Source of the DNA: Prochlorococcus sp. AG-418-M08
GTDB taxonomy: Bacteria > Cyanobacteriota > Cyanobacteriia > PCC-6307 > Cyanobiaceae
Assembly (NCBI GenBank): GCA_003213955.1
Contig: QCMG01000004.1
Span: 83,069-147,068, forward strand
Direction: 5' to 3'
DNA length: 64,000 nt
The position numbers were made by a program, and so were the translations under genes. The notes beneath the pieces are model-generated. The model was not told the origin of the DNA and searched no databases. It worked only from the letters and a program-made list of their open reading frames with translations. Below, piece by piece: positions 52,046-62,882 of the stretch. Each line of letters opens with the position of its first letter. Positions within the stretch are counted from its first letter, which is position 1.

Positions 52046-52528
52046 ATGCTTAGTCCAAAACGTACTAAATTCCGAAAACAGCACAGAGGCAGAATGAAAG
52101 GAATTGCCTCGAAAGGTAATACTATTGCTTTTGGCCAGTTTGCGCTACAAGCTCAAGATTGTGGCTGGGTTACGGCTCGTCAGATTGAAGCTAGTAGAAG
52201 AGCAATGACAAGGTATGTAAAACGAGGAGGGAAAATATGGATTCGTATTTTTCCAGATAAACCAGTCACAATGAGGCCAGCAGAAACAAGGATGGGTTCA
52301 GGTAAAGGTAATCCTGAATTTTGGGTTGCTGTTGTTAAGCCTGGAAGAATATTATTTGAAATGGGTGGGGATGAAATTACAGAAGAAATTGCTAAAGAAG
52401 CTATGCGCTTAGCTCAATACAAATTACCTGTTAAAACAAAATTTATATCAAGTGATAAAAAAGTAAGTAATGCTTCATCCATAGCAGAGAATATTGAGAA
52501 AGAATCAACAGAGGAGGTTAAAAAATGA
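52046..52528 (+). CDS. rplP: 50S ribosomal protein L16
   Basis: 160 residues; contacts the A-site tRNA elbow. [36 protein letters not shown] and [60 protein letters not shown] are intact. A 20-residue Ser/Glu-rich C-terminal extension ([19 protein letters not shown]) is longer than in E. coli. ATG overlap with rpmC by 4 bases. Confidence 0.98.
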   Translation: MLSPKRTKFRKQHRGRMKGIASKGNTIAFGQFALQAQDCGWVTARQIEASRRAMTRYVKRGGKIWIRIFPDKPVTMRPAETRMGSGKGNPEFWVAVVKPGRILFEMGGDEITEEIAKEAMRLAQYKLPVKTKFISSDKKVSNASSIAENIEKESTEEVKK

Positions 52529-52743
52529 AAAACTCAGAATCCATAAAAGAATTTAAAAAGTTAAATTCTTCTCAAATTAATGAAAAAATTGATCAACTAC
52601 GAAGGGATCTCTTCGACTTGAGATTCAAACAAGCTACAAGACAGCTTAATGAAACTCATCAATTTAAAATTATTAAGAAACAAGTTGCACAATTACTTAC
52701 TCTCAGTAAAAGTCAATCTAATTCTCCAAAATCATCTGAATAA
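52525..52743 (+). CDS. rpmC: 50S ribosomal protein L29
   Basis: 72 residues; small two-helix protein at the tunnel exit beside L23. Signature [35 protein letters not shown]-terminal Ser-rich tail ([14 protein letters not shown]). Coupled to rplP by a 4-base overlap. Confidence 0.96.
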   Translation: MKNSESIKEFKKLNSSQINEKIDQLRRDLFDLRFKQATRQLNETHQFKIIKKQVAQLLTLSKSQSNSPKSSE

Positions 52744-52751
52744 TTATCTCT

Positions 52752-53018
52752 ATGGCACTTAAAGAAAGAATTGGTACTGTTGTAAGCGACAAAATGGATA
52801 AAACAGTTGTTGTTGCCGTTGTCAATAGGTATCCACATCCAACTTATAAAAAAATTGTAAGTAAAACTACTCGCTACAAGGCACATGATCCAGAAAATAC
52901 ATGTGTTTTAGGAGATCGAGTAAAAATTAAAGAAACTAGACCTCTAAGTGCCCATAAAAGGTGGGCAATAGAAGAAATTCTTAATAAAACAATAAAAAAT
53001 AAGGAGGATAAAAAATGA
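52752..53018 (+). CDS. rpsQ: 30S ribosomal protein S17
   Basis: 88 residues; primary 16S rRNA binder of OB-fold type. [33 protein letters not shown] and [20 protein letters not shown] are the family signatures. Eight bases after rpmC; overlaps rplN by 4 bases with a strong AAGGAGG just before. Confidence 0.98.
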   Translation: MALKERIGTVVSDKMDKTVVVAVVNRYPHPTYKKIVSKTTRYKAHDPENTCVLGDRVKIKETRPLSAHKRWAIEEILNKTIKNKEDKK

Positions 53019-53380
53019 TTCAACAGGAAACTTATTTAACTGTGGCTGATAATAGCGGGGCCAAAAGACTGCAATGCATAAGGGTTCTTGGTTCAAACAG
53101 AAGATATGCGCATGTGGGAGATGTAGTAGTTGCATCAGTAAAAGATGCATTGCCAAATATGGGAGTTAAAAAATCAGATGTAGTTAAAGCAGTTATTGTT
53201 AGGACAAGACATACTTTAAGAAGAAATACTGGCAACTCCATACGTTTTGATGACAATGCAGCTGTTCTAATTAATGAGGATAAAAATCCAAAAGGGACTA
53301 GAGTCTTTGGTCCTGTAGCGAGGGAATTACGTGATAAGAATTTTACAAAGATTGTTTCTTTAGCTCCGGAGGTTATTTAA
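53015..53380 (+). CDS. rplN: 50S ribosomal protein L14
   Basis: 121 residues; at the subunit interface and RsfS silencing-factor contact. Conserved [52 protein letters not shown] and [22 protein letters not shown]. rplX starts directly after its stop. The Shine-Dalgarno AAGGAGG lies inside rpsQ. Confidence 0.98.
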   Translation: MIQQETYLTVADNSGAKRLQCIRVLGSNRRYAHVGDVVVASVKDALPNMGVKKSDVVKAVIVRTRHTLRRNTGNSIRFDDNAAVLINEDKNPKGTRVFGPVARELRDKNFTKIVSLAPEVI

Positions 53381-53737
53381 ATGTTGGATTCACTTAAACA
53401 AAATAAAAATTCAAAACGAATAAAAATGAGAATCAAAACAGGAGACTTAGTAAAAGTTATTAACGGTAAAGAAAAGGGAAAAACTGGCGAAGTTTTAAAA
53501 ACTATACCTTTAGAAAATAGAGTTGTTGTAAAGGGCATAAACCTTAGAACAAAACATGTTAAACCTACGCAAGAAGGCGAGAGTGGGAGGATATTAACAG
53601 AAGAAGCATCCTTACATGCTTCAAATGTAATGTTTTTTTCTAAGGATAAAAATCTTACAAGTAAAATTGAATTTTTTATTGACAAAGAAGGAATAAAAAA
53701 AAGGAGATTAAAAAAGACTGGTGAACTAATTGATTAA
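53381..53737 (+). CDS. rplX: 50S ribosomal protein L24
   Basis: 118 residues; assembly initiator. KOW motif [39 protein letters not shown] is clear around residues 16-55, followed by [13 protein letters not shown]. About 14 extra residues precede the usual start ([15 protein letters not shown]). A 74-base spacer to rplE follows; rpsN, which in E. coli lies after rplE, is absent here. Confidence 0.97.
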   Translation: MLDSLKQNKNSKRIKMRIKTGDLVKVINGKEKGKTGEVLKTIPLENRVVVKGINLRTKHVKPTQEGESGRILTEEASLHASNVMFFSKDKNLTSKIEFFIDKEGIKKRRLKKTGELID

Positions 53738-53811
53738 TTTTTCATCAAACACGAGATTTCAATTTTCTTATTACTAAATTCTGACAAAGACCAGAATTAA
53801 TTTCAAAAATT

Positions 53812-54348
53812 ATGACTCTTAAAACTCGCTACAAAGAAACCATAAGACCAAAGCTTTTAAAAGACCTTGGTCTTAAAAATATTCATCAAGTCCCTAAGGT
53901 TATTAAAGTTAACGTCAATAGAGGACTTGGAGAAGCTGCTTCAAATTCAAAAGCTTTAGAAGCTTCTTTGAATGAAATGGCAACAATTACTGGACAAAAA
54001 GCTTTAGTTACAAGAGCTAAGAAGGCTATTGCAGGCTTTAAAATAAGAGAAGGTATGGCTATTGGTTGTACTGTTACCTTGAGGGGTGACAGAATGTATT
54101 CTTTTTTAGAAAGATTTATTAATCTAGCTTTACCAAGAATTAGAGATTTTAGAGGTGTAAATCCTAAAAGCTTTGATGGAAGAGGTAACTATACATTAGG
54201 TGTTAAAGAACAATTGATATTTCCTGAAATCTCATTTGATAAAATTGATTCTATTAGAGGAATGGACATAACAATTGTCACCAGCGCCTCAACAGATCAA
54301 GAGGGTAAAGCTCTCCTGAAAGAATTAGGAATGCCTTTTAGCAATTAA
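53812..54348 (+). CDS. rplE: 50S ribosomal protein L5
   Basis: 178 residues; binds 5S rRNA and contacts P-site t[86 protein letters not shown] and [14 protein letters not shown] are all typical. Confidence 0.98.
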   Translation: MTLKTRYKETIRPKLLKDLGLKNIHQVPKVIKVNVNRGLGEAASNSKALEASLNEMATITGQKALVTRAKKAIAGFKIREGMAIGCTVTLRGDRMYSFLERFINLALPRIRDFRGVNPKSFDGRGNYTLGVKEQLIFPEISFDKIDSIRGMDITIVTSASTDQEGKALLKELGMPFSN

Positions 54349-54358
54349 CTTTATAAAC

Positions 54359-54760
54359 ATGTCAAATCACGACCCTATTTCAGATATGCTAACTCGTATA
54401 AGAAATGCGAGCCAAAAAAAGCATAAATCCACCGCAATCCCAGCTTCTAAAATGTCTTTAAGCATAGCTAAAGTTCTTCAAAAAGAAGGCTTCATAGCTG
54501 ATATTAATGAAGAAGGAGAGGGCTATAAGTCGCAAATAGTTTTAGGACTTAAATATAGTGGTAAAAATAGATTTCCTACTATCAGATCAATGCAAAGAGT
54601 TAGTAAGCCAGGATTGAGAGTTTATAAAAATACAAAAGGGTTACCAAAAGTTCTTGGTGGGCTAGGAGTTGCTATAGTATCAACTTCAAAGGGTGTAATG
54701 AGTGACCGAGATGCAAGGAAACAAGGAATCGGTGGCGAAGTTCTTTGTTATGTTTATTAG
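54359..54760 (+). CDS. rpsH: 30S ribosomal protein S8
   Basis: 133 residues; central 16S binder that in E. coli represses the spc operon. [86 protein letters not shown] are conserved. rpsN lies elsewhere. Ten bases after rplE. Confidence 0.98.
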   Translation: MSNHDPISDMLTRIRNASQKKHKSTAIPASKMSLSIAKVLQKEGFIADINEEGEGYKSQIVLGLKYSGKNRFPTIRSMQRVSKPGLRVYKNTKGLPKVLGGLGVAIVSTSKGVMSDRDARKQGIGGEVLCYVY

Positions 54761-54772
54761 GGAGAATTAATT

Positions 54773-55312
54773 ATGTCAAGAATAGGAAAATCTCCAGTAC
54801 AAATACCAGACAAGGTATCTGTAGATATTAATGGATTAACTATTACTGTAAAGGGTCCAAAAGGAGAACTGAAAAGAATCATGCCTGAAGGTGTGAATTT
54901 TGATCAAAATGAAAATCAAATTGTAGTTACTCCAGCAACTACTAAAAGATATTCACGAGAAAGGCATGGTTTATGTAGAACATTGATTTCAAATATGGTA
55001 TTAGGTGTAACTGAAGGATATACAAAGAAATTAGAAATAGTAGGAGTTGGATCTAGAGCTCAAGTGAAGGGAAAAAATTTAGTCGTAAGTGCTGGATATA
55101 GTCATCCAGTAGAAATGACACCCCCTGATGGTATAACATACAAAGTTGAAAGTAATACAAATGTAACTGTTTCTGGAATTGACAAAGAAATTGTTGGAAA
55201 TGAAGCAGCAAAAATCAGATCAATCAGACCTCCAGAACCTTACAAAGGTAAAGGTATAAAATACCAAGATGAGCGAATCATCAGAAAAGCTGGTAAATCT
55301 GGCAAAAAATAA
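54773..55312 (+). CDS. rplF: 50S ribosomal protein L6
   Basis: 179 residues with two similar alpha/beta domains; near the factor-binding site. [32 protein letters not shown] starts the first; [28 protein letters not shown] and [30 protein letters not shown] complete the second. GGGAG Shine-Dalgarno upstream. Confidence 0.98.
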   Translation: MSRIGKSPVQIPDKVSVDINGLTITVKGPKGELKRIMPEGVNFDQNENQIVVTPATTKRYSRERHGLCRTLISNMVLGVTEGYTKKLEIVGVGSRAQVKGKNLVVSAGYSHPVEMTPPDGITYKVESNTNVTVSGIDKEIVGNEAAKIRSIRPPEPYKGKGIKYQDERIIRKAGKSGKK

Positions 55313-55325
55313 TTCCATCTAAAAA

Positions 55326-55694
55326 ATGACCAAACTCTCAAGAAAACTCCAAACCCAAAAGCGTCACAGAAGATCAAGAAGATTCTTGATTGGCAATGAA
55401 GTCCGCCCAAGATTGTCTGTTTATCGTTCTAATAATCATATATATGCACAAGTGATAGACGATAACGCACAAAAAACTATTTGTGCTGCTTCAACAATAG
55501 ATAAAGAACTTAAGGAAAAATCTGATCAACTATCATCTGATTGCAAATCCTCATCAATCGTGGGAAAACTATTAGCTAAAAGAGCAATCAAAAAAGGAAT
55601 TAAACAGGTAATTTTTGACCGAGGTGGAAATATATACCATGGAAGAGTTAAGGCACTTGCAGAAGCAGCCCGTGAAGCAGGCTTGAATTTCTAA
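55326..55694 (+). CDS. rplR: 50S ribosomal protein L18
   Basis: 122 residues; 5S rRNA binder with L5. [85 protein letters not shown] are the signatures. Twelve bases before rpsE. Confidence 0.98.
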   Translation: MTKLSRKLQTQKRHRRSRRFLIGNEVRPRLSVYRSNNHIYAQVIDDNAQKTICAASTIDKELKEKSDQLSSDCKSSSIVGKLLAKRAIKKGIKQVIFDRGGNIYHGRVKALAEAAREAGLNF

Positions 55695-55706
55695 ATATTT
55701 TTTATC

Positions 55707-56327
55707 ATGACAAACACACCAACAAAACAAGACAATCAGAAAGAACTCGATAATGTTTCTTCAGCTAATCCCAATGAGCAGAAGAGAAGTAATCGAAATA
55801 ATGATCGTAAAAGAAATAGAAGAGGGGACTCAAAAAATGAGAGAGATTCTGAATGGCAAGAAAGAGTTGTTCAAATTAGAAGAGTATCTAAAACAGTTAA
55901 AGGAGGTAAAAAAATGAGTTTCAGAGCAATTATCGTCGTTGGTAACGAGAAAGGGCAAGTAGGAGTAGGGGTAGGTAAGGCTGGCGATGTTATTGGAGCT
56001 GTTAGAAAAGGAGTTTCTGATGGTAAAAAGAATCTTGTAAGAGTTCCTTTAACTCCAAACAATTCTATCCCTACCCTTTCTATAGGTAGAGATGGTGCTG
56101 CAAATGTACTCATAAGGCCTGCCGCGCCAGGTACTGGTGTAATCGCTGGAGGGTCAATAAGGACAGTGTTAGAATTAGCAGGTATCAAAAATGTCTTAGC
56201 TAAAAGATTAGGTAGTAAGACCCCGTTAAACAATGCAAGAGCTGCGATGTTAGCTCTCTCGCAACTCAGGACACATAAATCAGTTTCAAGAGAGAGAGGA
56301 ATTTCTCTTGAACAGCTTTACTCTTAA
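55707..56327 (+). CDS. rpsE: 30S ribosomal protein S5
   Basis: 206 residues; translational fidelity at the mRNA entrance. A 45-residue Asn/Arg/Lys-rich N-terminal extension precedes [46 protein letters not shown] and the C-terminal [37 protein letters not shown]. The L30 gene (rpmD) that follows it in E. coli is missing, as in cyanobacteria. Confidence 0.98.
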   Translation: MTNTPTKQDNQKELDNVSSANPNEQKRSNRNNDRKRNRRGDSKNERDSEWQERVVQIRRVSKTVKGGKKMSFRAIIVVGNEKGQVGVGVGKAGDVIGAVRKGVSDGKKNLVRVPLTPNNSIPTLSIGRDGAANVLIRPAAPGTGVIAGGSIRTVLELAGIKNVLAKRLGSKTPLNNARAAMLALSQLRTHKSVSRERGISLEQLYS

Positions 56328-56332
56328 AAATT

Positions 56333-56791
56333 ATGACTTCAACATTAAATTCCCTTAAATCTAACTCTGGCTCTAGAAAGAAAAAATTAAGAAAAGGTAG
56401 GGGAATCGCAGCTGGCCAAGGAGCTTCATGTGGCTTTGGTATGAGAGGACAAAAATCTAGATCAGGTAGACCTACTCGTCCAGGTTTTGAAGGTGGTCAA
56501 ATGCCCTTATATAGAAGGGTTCCTAAATTAAAGCACTTTGAAATAATTAATCAAAAAAGCTTTTCAGTAATTAATTTGAATAAATTAAGTGAATTCAAAG
56601 ATAATGACGTTGTCAATTTAGACTCACTTGTGAAAAAAAAGTTATTATTCAAGCCAAAATCTCCGCTTAAAATTTTAGGTAATGGAGATATTAATACGAA
56701 ATTAAAAGTTCAAGCTCATGCTTTCACAAAAGTTGCAATTGAAAAGATTGAGGCTGCAGGTGGATCGTGCGAACTCATAAAAAATAAATAA
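56333..56791 (+). CDS. rplO: 50S ribosomal protein L15
   Basis: 152 residues; late assembly protein. [61 protein letters not shown] is the glycine-rich N-terminal part that threads into rRNA. The C-terminal globular part ends [10 protein letters not shown]. Five bases after rpsE; secY follows. Confidence 0.98.
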   Translation: MTSTLNSLKSNSGSRKKKLRKGRGIAAGQGASCGFGMRGQKSRSGRPTRPGFEGGQMPLYRRVPKLKHFEIINQKSFSVINLNKLSEFKDNDVVNLDSLVKKKLLFKPKSPLKILGNGDINTKLKVQAHAFTKVAIEKIEAAGGSCELIKNK

Positions 56792-56821
56792 ATTTAATCA
56801 TAAATTTAATTTCATTTGCCG

Positions 56822-58141
56822 ATGTTAGTTAACAAAAGTAGAAATCCTAGTGCTTCAGAAATATTCACTCAGTTATTTTTCAGTAAAGAGTTAAGGAATA
56901 GAGTTCTAACAACTTTAGGTCTGCTTTTGCTGGTCAGGTTAGGGATTTACATACCAATGCCTGGTATAGATAGAGTTGCTTTTAAGAGTTTTATAGATCA
57001 GGGTGGCCAATTAATTGGTTTTTTAGATATTTTCACCGGTGGAGGAATTTCAACCTTAGGTATATTTGCACTTGGGATTTTACCATTTATTAATGCTTCG
57101 ATTATCATTCAGCTTCTAACAGCCTCATTGCCTGTTCTAGAAGATTTACAGAAAAATGAGGGTGAAGCAGGTAGAAGAAAAATTGCTCAGATAACTAGAT
57201 ATGTATCTTTAGGATGGGGATTTTTGCAAAGTATAATATTTTCTTTAATTCTAAGGCAGTATGCAATAGAAGGTATTAGTGAAACTACTTTTATTTTGCA
57301 AACATCTATCGCTTTGGTAACTGGATCAATGGTAGTAATGTGGTTTAGCGAGATTATTACAGAAAAAGGAATAGGTCAAGGAGCCTCACTAGTTATCTTT
57401 CTAAATATTGTTGCTACATTGCCAAAAGCGTTAAGTTCAACGATTGAAAAAGCACAGACTGGTGATCGTGGGGATGTTTTAGGTATTGCTGTCTTACTTT
57501 TAGTCTTTTTACTTACGATAGTGGGAATAATATTTGTTCAAGAGGGAGCAAGACGTATCCCAATAGTAAGTGCAAAAAGACAAATAGGAAATGCTTCACT
57601 TCTCCCGACAAGACAAAGCTACCTCCCTTTAAAATTAAATGCTGGTGGAGTTATGCCAATAATTTTTGCATCAGCCTTGATTTTCTTGCCAATAACAGTT
57701 GCAAACATTACTGGTAATCCAATACTTATTAAATTAGCTAGCAGCTTGAATCCTGGGTCTTCAAATCCATGGCCTTATGCCTTAACCTTTTTTGCATTGA
57801 TTTTAGGCTTTTCATATTTTTATGCCTCTCTAACTATTAATCCTGTAGATGTTGCATCTAATTTAAAGAAGGGAGGAGTTGCTATCCCTGGTGTTAGACC
57901 CGGTACAAATACTGCAAATTACTTATCCGGTATTCAAAATCGGTTGACATTATTAGGAGGATTATTTTTAGGCTCTGTGGCGATAATTCCAGCAGCTGTG
58001 GAAAGGGCAACGAATGTTCAAACTTTTCAAGGTTTAGGTGCGACTTCTTTATTGATTCTCGTAGGAGTTGCTATAGATACTGCTAAACAAATTCAGACTT
58101 ATGTTATTTCTCAGAGATATGAGGGTTTAGTTAATAATTAA
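56822..58141 (+). CDS. secY: Protein translocase subunit SecY
   Basis: About 439 residues from ATG 56822; a TTG at 56816 would add two residues. Ten membrane spans of the Sec channel. Seen: [39 protein letters not shown] near residue 70 (plug and TM2), [19 protein letters not shown] near residue 280, and [35 protein letters not shown] with the SecA-binding loop. Also serves thylakoid targeting in cyanobacteria. Overlaps adk by one base. Confidence 0.97.
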   Translation: MLVNKSRNPSASEIFTQLFFSKELRNRVLTTLGLLLLVRLGIYIPMPGIDRVAFKSFIDQGGQLIGFLDIFTGGGISTLGIFALGILPFINASIIIQLLTASLPVLEDLQKNEGEAGRRKIAQITRYVSLGWGFLQSIIFSLILRQYAIEGISETTFILQTSIALVTGSMVVMWFSEIITEKGIGQGASLVIFLNIVATLPKALSSTIEKAQTGDRGDVLGIAVLLLVFLLTIVGIIFVQEGARRIPIVSAKRQIGNASLLPTRQSYLPLKLNAGGVMPIIFASALIFLPITVANITGNPILIKLASSLNPGSSNPWPYALTFFALILGFSYFYASLTINPVDVASNLKKGGVAIPGVRPGTNTANYLSGIQNRLTLLGGLFLGSVAIIPAAVERATNVQTFQGLGATSLLILVGVAIDTAKQIQTYVISQRYEGLVNN

Positions 58142-58689
58142 TGAAAAAACATTTACTATTTTTAGGTCCTCCTGGAGCAGGTAAAGGGACTCAAGCAAAA
58201 TTATTAAGTGAAGTTACTTCTTTTTTACATTTATCTACTGGAGAATTATTGAGAAAAGAAATTGATTTAGGTACTGATTTGGGAAAGCAAGTAAAAGATA
58301 TTATGAATAAAGGAGAATTAGTTAGTGATCAACTTGTTTTAGAAATAGTTAAAAAAAATCTTAAAAGGAATAATAAAGGCTGGATTTTAGATGGCTATCC
58401 AAGAAATTTGACGCAAGTTAAATCTTTGAATGATATCCTAGAAAAATTGAATCAGCCTTTAGAAATTGTATTTTATTTAGAAATTCCAGATGAAGTTTTG
58501 ATAAAGCGTTTACTTTTGAGAGGTAGAAAAGATGATAATGAAGAGACAATTAAAACAAGATTAAAAATTTATAAGGAAACTACTGAACCATTGATTGAGT
58601 ACTATAAAAAACTTTCTCAATTAGAGTATATTAATGCGAATAGGGATTTAAAATCAATTTCTGCTGATATAAAACAAAAAATGGCTTGA
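58141..58689 (+). CDS. adk: Adenylate kinase
   Basis: 182 residues, short-LID form. P-loop [15 protein letters not shown] near residue 8, [32 protein letters not shown] near residue 80 with the DGxPR motif, and [21 protein letters not shown], in which the LID domain is replaced by a short loop. Converts ATP + AMP to 2 ADP. It lies in the canonical secY-adk position, but map and infA, which often follow, are missing. Confidence 0.96.
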   Translation: MKKHLLFLGPPGAGKGTQAKLLSEVTSFLHLSTGELLRKEIDLGTDLGKQVKDIMNKGELVSDQLVLEIVKKNLKRNNKGWILDGYPRNLTQVKSLNDILEKLNQPLEIVFYLEIPDEVLIKRLLLRGRKDDNEETIKTRLKIYKETTEPLIEYYKKLSQLEYINANRDLKSISADIKQKMA

Positions 58690-58697
58690 TGATGATG

Positions 58698-58703
58698 TAG
58701 AAT
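58698..58703 (+). promoter_or_regulatory. Putative -10 element upstream of rpmJ (ATG-TAGAAT)
   Basis: TAGAAT in the context GATGATGTAGAAT, identical over 13 bases to the sequence before rplC; a second TAGAAT lies at 58705-58710. It would start an rpmJ-rpsM-rpsK-rpoA transcript about 30 bases before the rpmJ ATG. Confidence 0.5.
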
Positions 58704-58733
58704 ATAGAATTAACATTTTAATGAGAAAACCTT

Positions 58734-58850
58734 ATGAAGGTTAGAGCCTCAGTAAAAAAAATGTGTGACAAATGTCGTGTTATTCGTAGACACGGCAGGG
58801 TTATGGTAATTTGCACCGCAAGCCCTAGACACAAACAACGTCAAGGTTAA
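58734..58850 (+). CDS. rpmJ: 50S ribosomal protein L36
   Basis: 38 residues. [22 protein letters not shown] and [14 protein letters not shown] show the C+ zinc-ribbon type (CDKC, then C and H). Present between adk and rpsM, as in other cyanobacteria. ATG with AAAAC upstream, no strong Shine-Dalgarno. Confidence 0.97.
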   Translation: MKVRASVKKMCDKCRVIRRHGRVMVICTASPRHKQRQG

Positions 58851-58895
58851 TCTTTGATGAAAACAAATTAAAAACCTTTTACTCATTCGAAACAA

Positions 58896-59261
58896 GTGGC
58901 TAGGATTGCAGGAATTGACATACCTCGTGAAAAACGAGTTGAAATTGCACTTACATACGTCTATGGAATTGGTCTTACTAGATCAAAATTAATTCTTACA
59001 AATACAGGAGTTAATCCTGATATTCGTGTAAAAGATTTATCAGATAGTGATGTACAAAAATTAAGAGAAGCTGCAGAAGAGTTTACTGTAGAAGGTGATT
59101 TACGTAGACAAGAAGGAATGGCTTTAAAACGCTTGCAAGATATTGGTTGTGTTCGAGGAAGGAGACACAGAATGAGTTTGCCTGTAAGGGGACAGAGAAC
59201 AAGAACTAATGCTAGAACTAGAAGAGGCTCAAGAAAAACAGTTGCTGGAAGAAAAAAATAA
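58896..59261 (+). CDS. rpsM: 30S ribosomal protein S13
   Basis: 121 residues with a GTG start. [33 protein letters not shown], then [43 protein letters not shown] match S13, which contacts the P-site tRNA and bridges to the 50S. 40 bases upstream of rpsK. Confidence 0.98.
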   Translation: MARIAGIDIPREKRVEIALTYVYGIGLTRSKLILTNTGVNPDIRVKDLSDSDVQKLREAAEEFTVEGDLRRQEGMALKRLQDIGCVRGRRHRMSLPVRGQRTRTNARTRRGSRKTVAGRKK

Positions 59262-59301
59262 TTAATTTAAAAAATTAACAAAACAAACCATCTAAATTAT
59301 T

Positions 59302-59694
59302 ATGGCAGCTACAGTAAAAAAAACAGGCTCAAAAAAATCAAAGAAAAATGTACCAAATGGTGTTGTACACATTCAAAGTACTTTCAATAACACTATTGTT
59401 TCTATTTCAGATACTTCTGGTCATGTGATTTCTTGGTCTTCAGCGGGAGCAAGCGGATTTAAAGGCGCTAGAAAAGGGACTCCATTTGCTGCTCAAACAG
59501 CTGCTGAAGCAGCAGCAAAAAGAGCGCTTGACCAAGGAATGAGACAAATAGAAGTATTGGTTAGAGGACCAGGCTCAGGTAGGGAAACGGCCATAAGAGC
59601 TTTACAAGTTGCCGGTTTAGAAATAACTCTAATAAGAGATGTAACTCCATTACCACATAATGGATGCAGAAGACCTAAACGTAGACGCGTTTAG
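59302..59694 (+). CDS. rpsK: 30S ribosomal protein S11
   Basis: 130 residues; platform protein near the Shine-Dalgarno/mRNA exit. [46 protein letters not shown] and the C-terminal [20 protein letters not shown] are diagnostic. No rpsD between rpsK and rpoA, as in cyanobacteria. Confidence 0.98.
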   Translation: MAATVKKTGSKKSKKNVPNGVVHIQSTFNNTIVSISDTSGHVISWSSAGASGFKGARKGTPFAAQTAAEAAAKRALDQGMRQIEVLVRGPGSGRETAIRALQVAGLEITLIRDVTPLPHNGCRRPKRRRV

Positions 59695-59737
59695 AACTTA
59701 ATCATCTCCCCCCCATAAACTTTCAACTTTTTTTTCC

Positions 59738-60676
59738 GTGTTGCAATACCAGATTGACAGAATCGATCATCAAATAGCAGATGATCGCTCCCAAACAGGC
59801 ACATTTTTAATAGGTCCTCTAGAAAGAGGCCAAGCTACTACTCTTGGGAACTCTTTAAGAAGGGTTCTTATGGGAGGACTTGAAGGAAGTGCTGTTACTG
59901 CAGTTAGAATTGCAGGAATCAATCATGAATATGCAACTATCCCAGGAGTTAGAGAAGATGTGTTAGATATTCTTCTTAACTGTAAGCAACTTTCCATTAA
60001 TAGTTCTAACCCAGAACTTGAGATTGGAAGATTAGTTGTTAATGGTCCTATGGAAGTAAAAGCTAATGACATTCAATTTTCTTCTCAAGTGGAAATTGTT
60101 GATGGTGATAAGCCAATAGCAACTATTCAAGAAGGACATAATCTAGAACTTGAAATTCATGTAGAAAGAGGAATAGGTTATAGACCTGTAGATCGTAAAA
60201 ACCAAGAAACTACATCTATAGACTTACTTCAAATTGATGCTGTATTTATGCCTGTTAAGAGAGTTAATTTCACAATAGATGAAACAGCAGTTGCAGAAGG
60301 TGGAACCGGTAGAGAAAGGTTAAAAATGGAAGTTGTAACAGATGGTTCAACAAGTCCTGATGATGCAATTGCAGAAGCTGCAAATCAGTTGATTGAACTT
60401 TTTCAACCCTTAGCTACCGTTACTATGGTTGAAGAAGTTCCTGAAGAACCTGAACCATCTCCTGAAGCTCAAATTCCATTAGAAGAACTAAACTTGTCTG
60501 TTAGAGCGTATAATTGTTTAAAAAGAGCTCAAGTTAATTCTGTTTCAGATTTAATGGGATTCAGTTATGAAGATCTTTTAGAAATTAAAAACTTTGGCTC
60601 CAAATCTGCAGATGAGGTTATTGAGGCTCTTGAACGCATAGGGATTTCAATTCCACAAAGCAGAACATCTGTTTAA
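59738..60676 (+). CDS. rpoA: DNA-directed RNA polymerase subunit alpha
   Basis: 312 residues with a GTG start (a TTG follows directly and is an alternative). N-terminal dimerisation domain: [59 protein letters not shown]. The linker has [11 protein letters not shown], and the C-terminal domain [24 protein letters not shown] and [17 protein letters not shown] binds UP elements and activators. 43 bases after rpsK. Confidence 0.98.
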   Translation: MLQYQIDRIDHQIADDRSQTGTFLIGPLERGQATTLGNSLRRVLMGGLEGSAVTAVRIAGINHEYATIPGVREDVLDILLNCKQLSINSSNPELEIGRLVVNGPMEVKANDIQFSSQVEIVDGDKPIATIQEGHNLELEIHVERGIGYRPVDRKNQETTSIDLLQIDAVFMPVKRVNFTIDETAVAEGGTGRERLKMEVVTDGSTSPDDAIAEAANQLIELFQPLATVTMVEEVPEEPEPSPEAQIPLEELNLSVRAYNCLKRAQVNSVSDLMGFSYEDLLEIKNFGSKSADEVIEALERIGISIPQSRTSV

Positions 60677-60694
60677 AAAAAATTTTTTGAGATT

Positions 60695-61045
60695 ATGAGA
60701 CATCAACTTAGAATTCCTCTATTAAGTAAACCAGCCGATCAAAGAAAAGCTCTTCTTAGAGGATTAACTACGCAATTAATTAGAGAGGGTAGAGTAACTA
60801 CTACAAAAGCAAAAGCAAAAGCTTTGAGAAATGAAGCTGAAAGAATGATTTCTTTAGCTAAGGAAGGAACATTATCTGCAAGAAGAAGAGCCATTGGATA
60901 CATTTATGATAAAAATCTTGTTCATTCATTATTCGAAAAAGCTCAAGAGAGATATGGTGATAGAGCGGGTGGATATACACGAATAGTTAGAACTGTTTCA
61001 AGGAAAGGAGATAATGCAGAAATGGCTATAATTGAACTTGTTTAA
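60695..61045 (+). CDS. rplQ: 50S ribosomal protein L17
   Basis: 116 residues; near the tunnel exit. [58 protein letters not shown] and [23 protein letters not shown] are conserved. Eighteen bases after rpoA; truA follows at 46 bases. Confidence 0.98.
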   Translation: MRHQLRIPLLSKPADQRKALLRGLTTQLIREGRVTTTKAKAKALRNEAERMISLAKEGTLSARRRAIGYIYDKNLVHSLFEKAQERYGDRAGGYTRIVRTVSRKGDNAEMAIIELV

Positions 61046-61091
61046 AAATAAACCTTAAAATCAGAAATAAAAAATATATAAGATATAACTT

Positions 61092-61898
61092 TTGAAAAGA
61101 GTAGCTTTAATTATTCAATATGATGGTTCCTATTTTTCAGGTTGGCAAAGACAGAAAAATGCAATAAGTGTTCAGGAAATTTTAGAAGATGCTCTTTTTG
61201 AAGTATCAAATCAAAGGATTAAAACATTTGCTGCAGGTAGAACAGATTCTGGCGTGCATGCATCTGGCCAGGTAGTCCATTTTGATATCGAGTTTGTAAT
61301 CCCAAGTGATCGATATGCAGATCTATTAAATAGTAAACTACCTCCGACAATTAGAATCTTAGAATCAGTACAGGTAAAAAATAATTGGCATGCCTGTTAT
61401 TCCGCAATTTATAGGCACTATAGATACGTAATTAATAATAGTAGGATTCCTAATTTATTTATAAATAAGTGGTCATGGCACAGATATCAAAAATATCTAG
61501 ATGAGTTTTCAATGGTAAATGCCTTAAGTGGAATGATTGGAGAGCATGATTTTTTTGCTTTTCAAAAAAGTGGTAGTAATAGATCAACTTCTATAACGAC
61601 AATAAAATCAATAGAGATCGAAAGGACTGAGAATTTGATATTCATCGATATAAAAGCTACTGGTTTTCTTTATGGAATGGTCCGTTCAATAGTTGGTCAA
61701 CTTGTTTTAGTGGGAGAAAAGAAGATATCGCCACAAATTTTTAGAGATAGATGGAAGTCTAAAAATAAAAATGATGTTCGCGAATCAGCGCCTGCTAATG
61801 GCTTATGTTTTGTTAATTCTGTATATAAAGAAAATATTTTTAAAAAGATTGATAATAATGATCTTTTCCCGAAATTTGTAATCAGAGGTTATTCCTAA
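61092..61898 (+). CDS. truA: tRNA pseudouridine(38-40) synthase
   Basis: 268 residues with a TTG start. Catalytic Asp in FAAGRTDSGVHASGQVVHF near residue 52 (RTDxGVHA motif). Other marks: ALIIQYDGSYFSGWQRQKNAISVQEILEDAL, the IYRHYRYVIN segment and the C-terminal LYGMVRSIVGQLVLVGEKKISP. Modifies U38-40 in the anticodon stem of tRNAs. Its place between rplQ and rplM is usual in bacteria. Confidence 0.95.
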   Translation: MKRVALIIQYDGSYFSGWQRQKNAISVQEILEDALFEVSNQRIKTFAAGRTDSGVHASGQVVHFDIEFVIPSDRYADLLNSKLPPTIRILESVQVKNNWHACYSAIYRHYRYVINNSRIPNLFINKWSWHRYQKYLDEFSMVNALSGMIGEHDFFAFQKSGSNRSTSITTIKSIEIERTENLIFIDIKATGFLYGMVRSIVGQLVLVGEKKISPQIFRDRWKSKNKNDVRESAPANGLCFVNSVYKENIFKKIDNNDLFPKFVIRGYS

Positions 61899-61974
61899 AA
61901 TATAATATTTTTGGATATTAAAATAATCTGTTCATATGATTTTTAAAATATTGTTGAATTTCACTTCAATAATG

Positions 61975-61980
61975 TAGAAT
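61975..61980 (+). promoter_or_regulatory. Putative promoter of rplM (ATG-TAGAAT)
   Basis: TAGAAT in AATGTAGAAT, 37 bases before the rplM ATG. A TTGTTG at 61951-61956 lies 18 bases upstream, a weak -35. Shares the ATGTAGAAT 9-mer with sites before rplC, rpmJ and the CAAD gene. Confidence 0.5.
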
Positions 61981-62016
61981 TTAATACTGGTTAAATTTAT
62001 TCTGATAACTTTTTAA

Positions 62017-62448
62017 ATGAATAAAACAATTACTCCTTCTCTTGAAACTATTGAAAGGAATTGGTTTTTAGTTGACGCTAAAGCAAAGACACTTGGCAGG
62101 CTTGCTACAGAAATAGCAACTATCTTAAGAGGTAAGAACAAACCTACATTCACCCCTCATATGGATACAGGAGATTTTGTGATTGTGGTGAATGCTGAAA
62201 AGGTAGAAGTTACTGGGAAAAAAACATTTCAGAAATTATATAGAAGGCACTCTGGAAGACCAGGCGGAATGAAAGTTGAAAAATTTGAATCACTTCAAGA
62301 AAGAATTCCTGAGAGAATAATTGAGCAAGCGGTTAAAGGAATGCTTCCTCATAATTCATTAGGAAGGCAGCAATTTAAGAAATTAAAAGTTTATAAAGGT
62401 TCAGATCATCCTCATGCTGCACAAAATCCTGTATTATTAAGTAACTAA
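62017..62448 (+). CDS. rplM: 50S ribosomal protein L13
   Basis: 143 residues; early 50S assembly protein. [104 protein letters not shown] are all typical. Coupled with rpsI 10 bases away, the usual rplM-rpsI pair. Confidence 0.98.
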   Translation: MNKTITPSLETIERNWFLVDAKAKTLGRLATEIATILRGKNKPTFTPHMDTGDFVIVVNAEKVEVTGKKTFQKLYRRHSGRPGGMKVEKFESLQERIPERIIEQAVKGMLPHNSLGRQQFKKLKVYKGSDHPHAAQNPVLLSN

Positions 62449-62457
62449 TCTTTTAAA

Positions 62458-62868
62458 ATGAATAGTCAAATAAAAAATAAAGCAGTTTACTGGGGTACTG
62501 GGAGGAGAAAAACTTCAGTAGCTAGGGTTCGTTTGATTCCAGGTAATGGACAAATTAAAATAAATGGTCGTTCTGGTGATGATTACTTAAACTTCAATCC
62601 TTCGCACTTAAATTCTGTTAAAGCACCTTTGCTTACTTTAGGTCTTGAAAACTCTTATGATATTCTCGTCAATGTATTTGGTGGTGGTTTAACAGGACAA
62701 GCTGACGCAATCAAACAAGGAGCAGCAAGAGCCCTTTGTGATTTATCACCAGATAATAGGAAGCCTTTAAAAACAGAAGGGCATCTCAGTAGAGACCCAA
62801 GAGCAAAAGAAAGAAGAAAATATGGTCTTAAAAAAGCTAGAAAAGCTCCTCAATTCTCAAAACGTTAA
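62458..62868 (+). CDS. rpsI: 30S ribosomal protein S9
   Basis: 136 residues; its C-terminal tail reaches the P-site. [86 protein letters not shown] with the universal SKR end. Confidence 0.98.
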   Translation: MNSQIKNKAVYWGTGRRKTSVARVRLIPGNGQIKINGRSGDDYLNFNPSHLNSVKAPLLTLGLENSYDILVNVFGGGLTGQADAIKQGAARALCDLSPDNRKPLKTEGHLSRDPRAKERRKYGLKKARKAPQFSKR

Positions 62869-62882
62869 AAGATTCTTTTATT

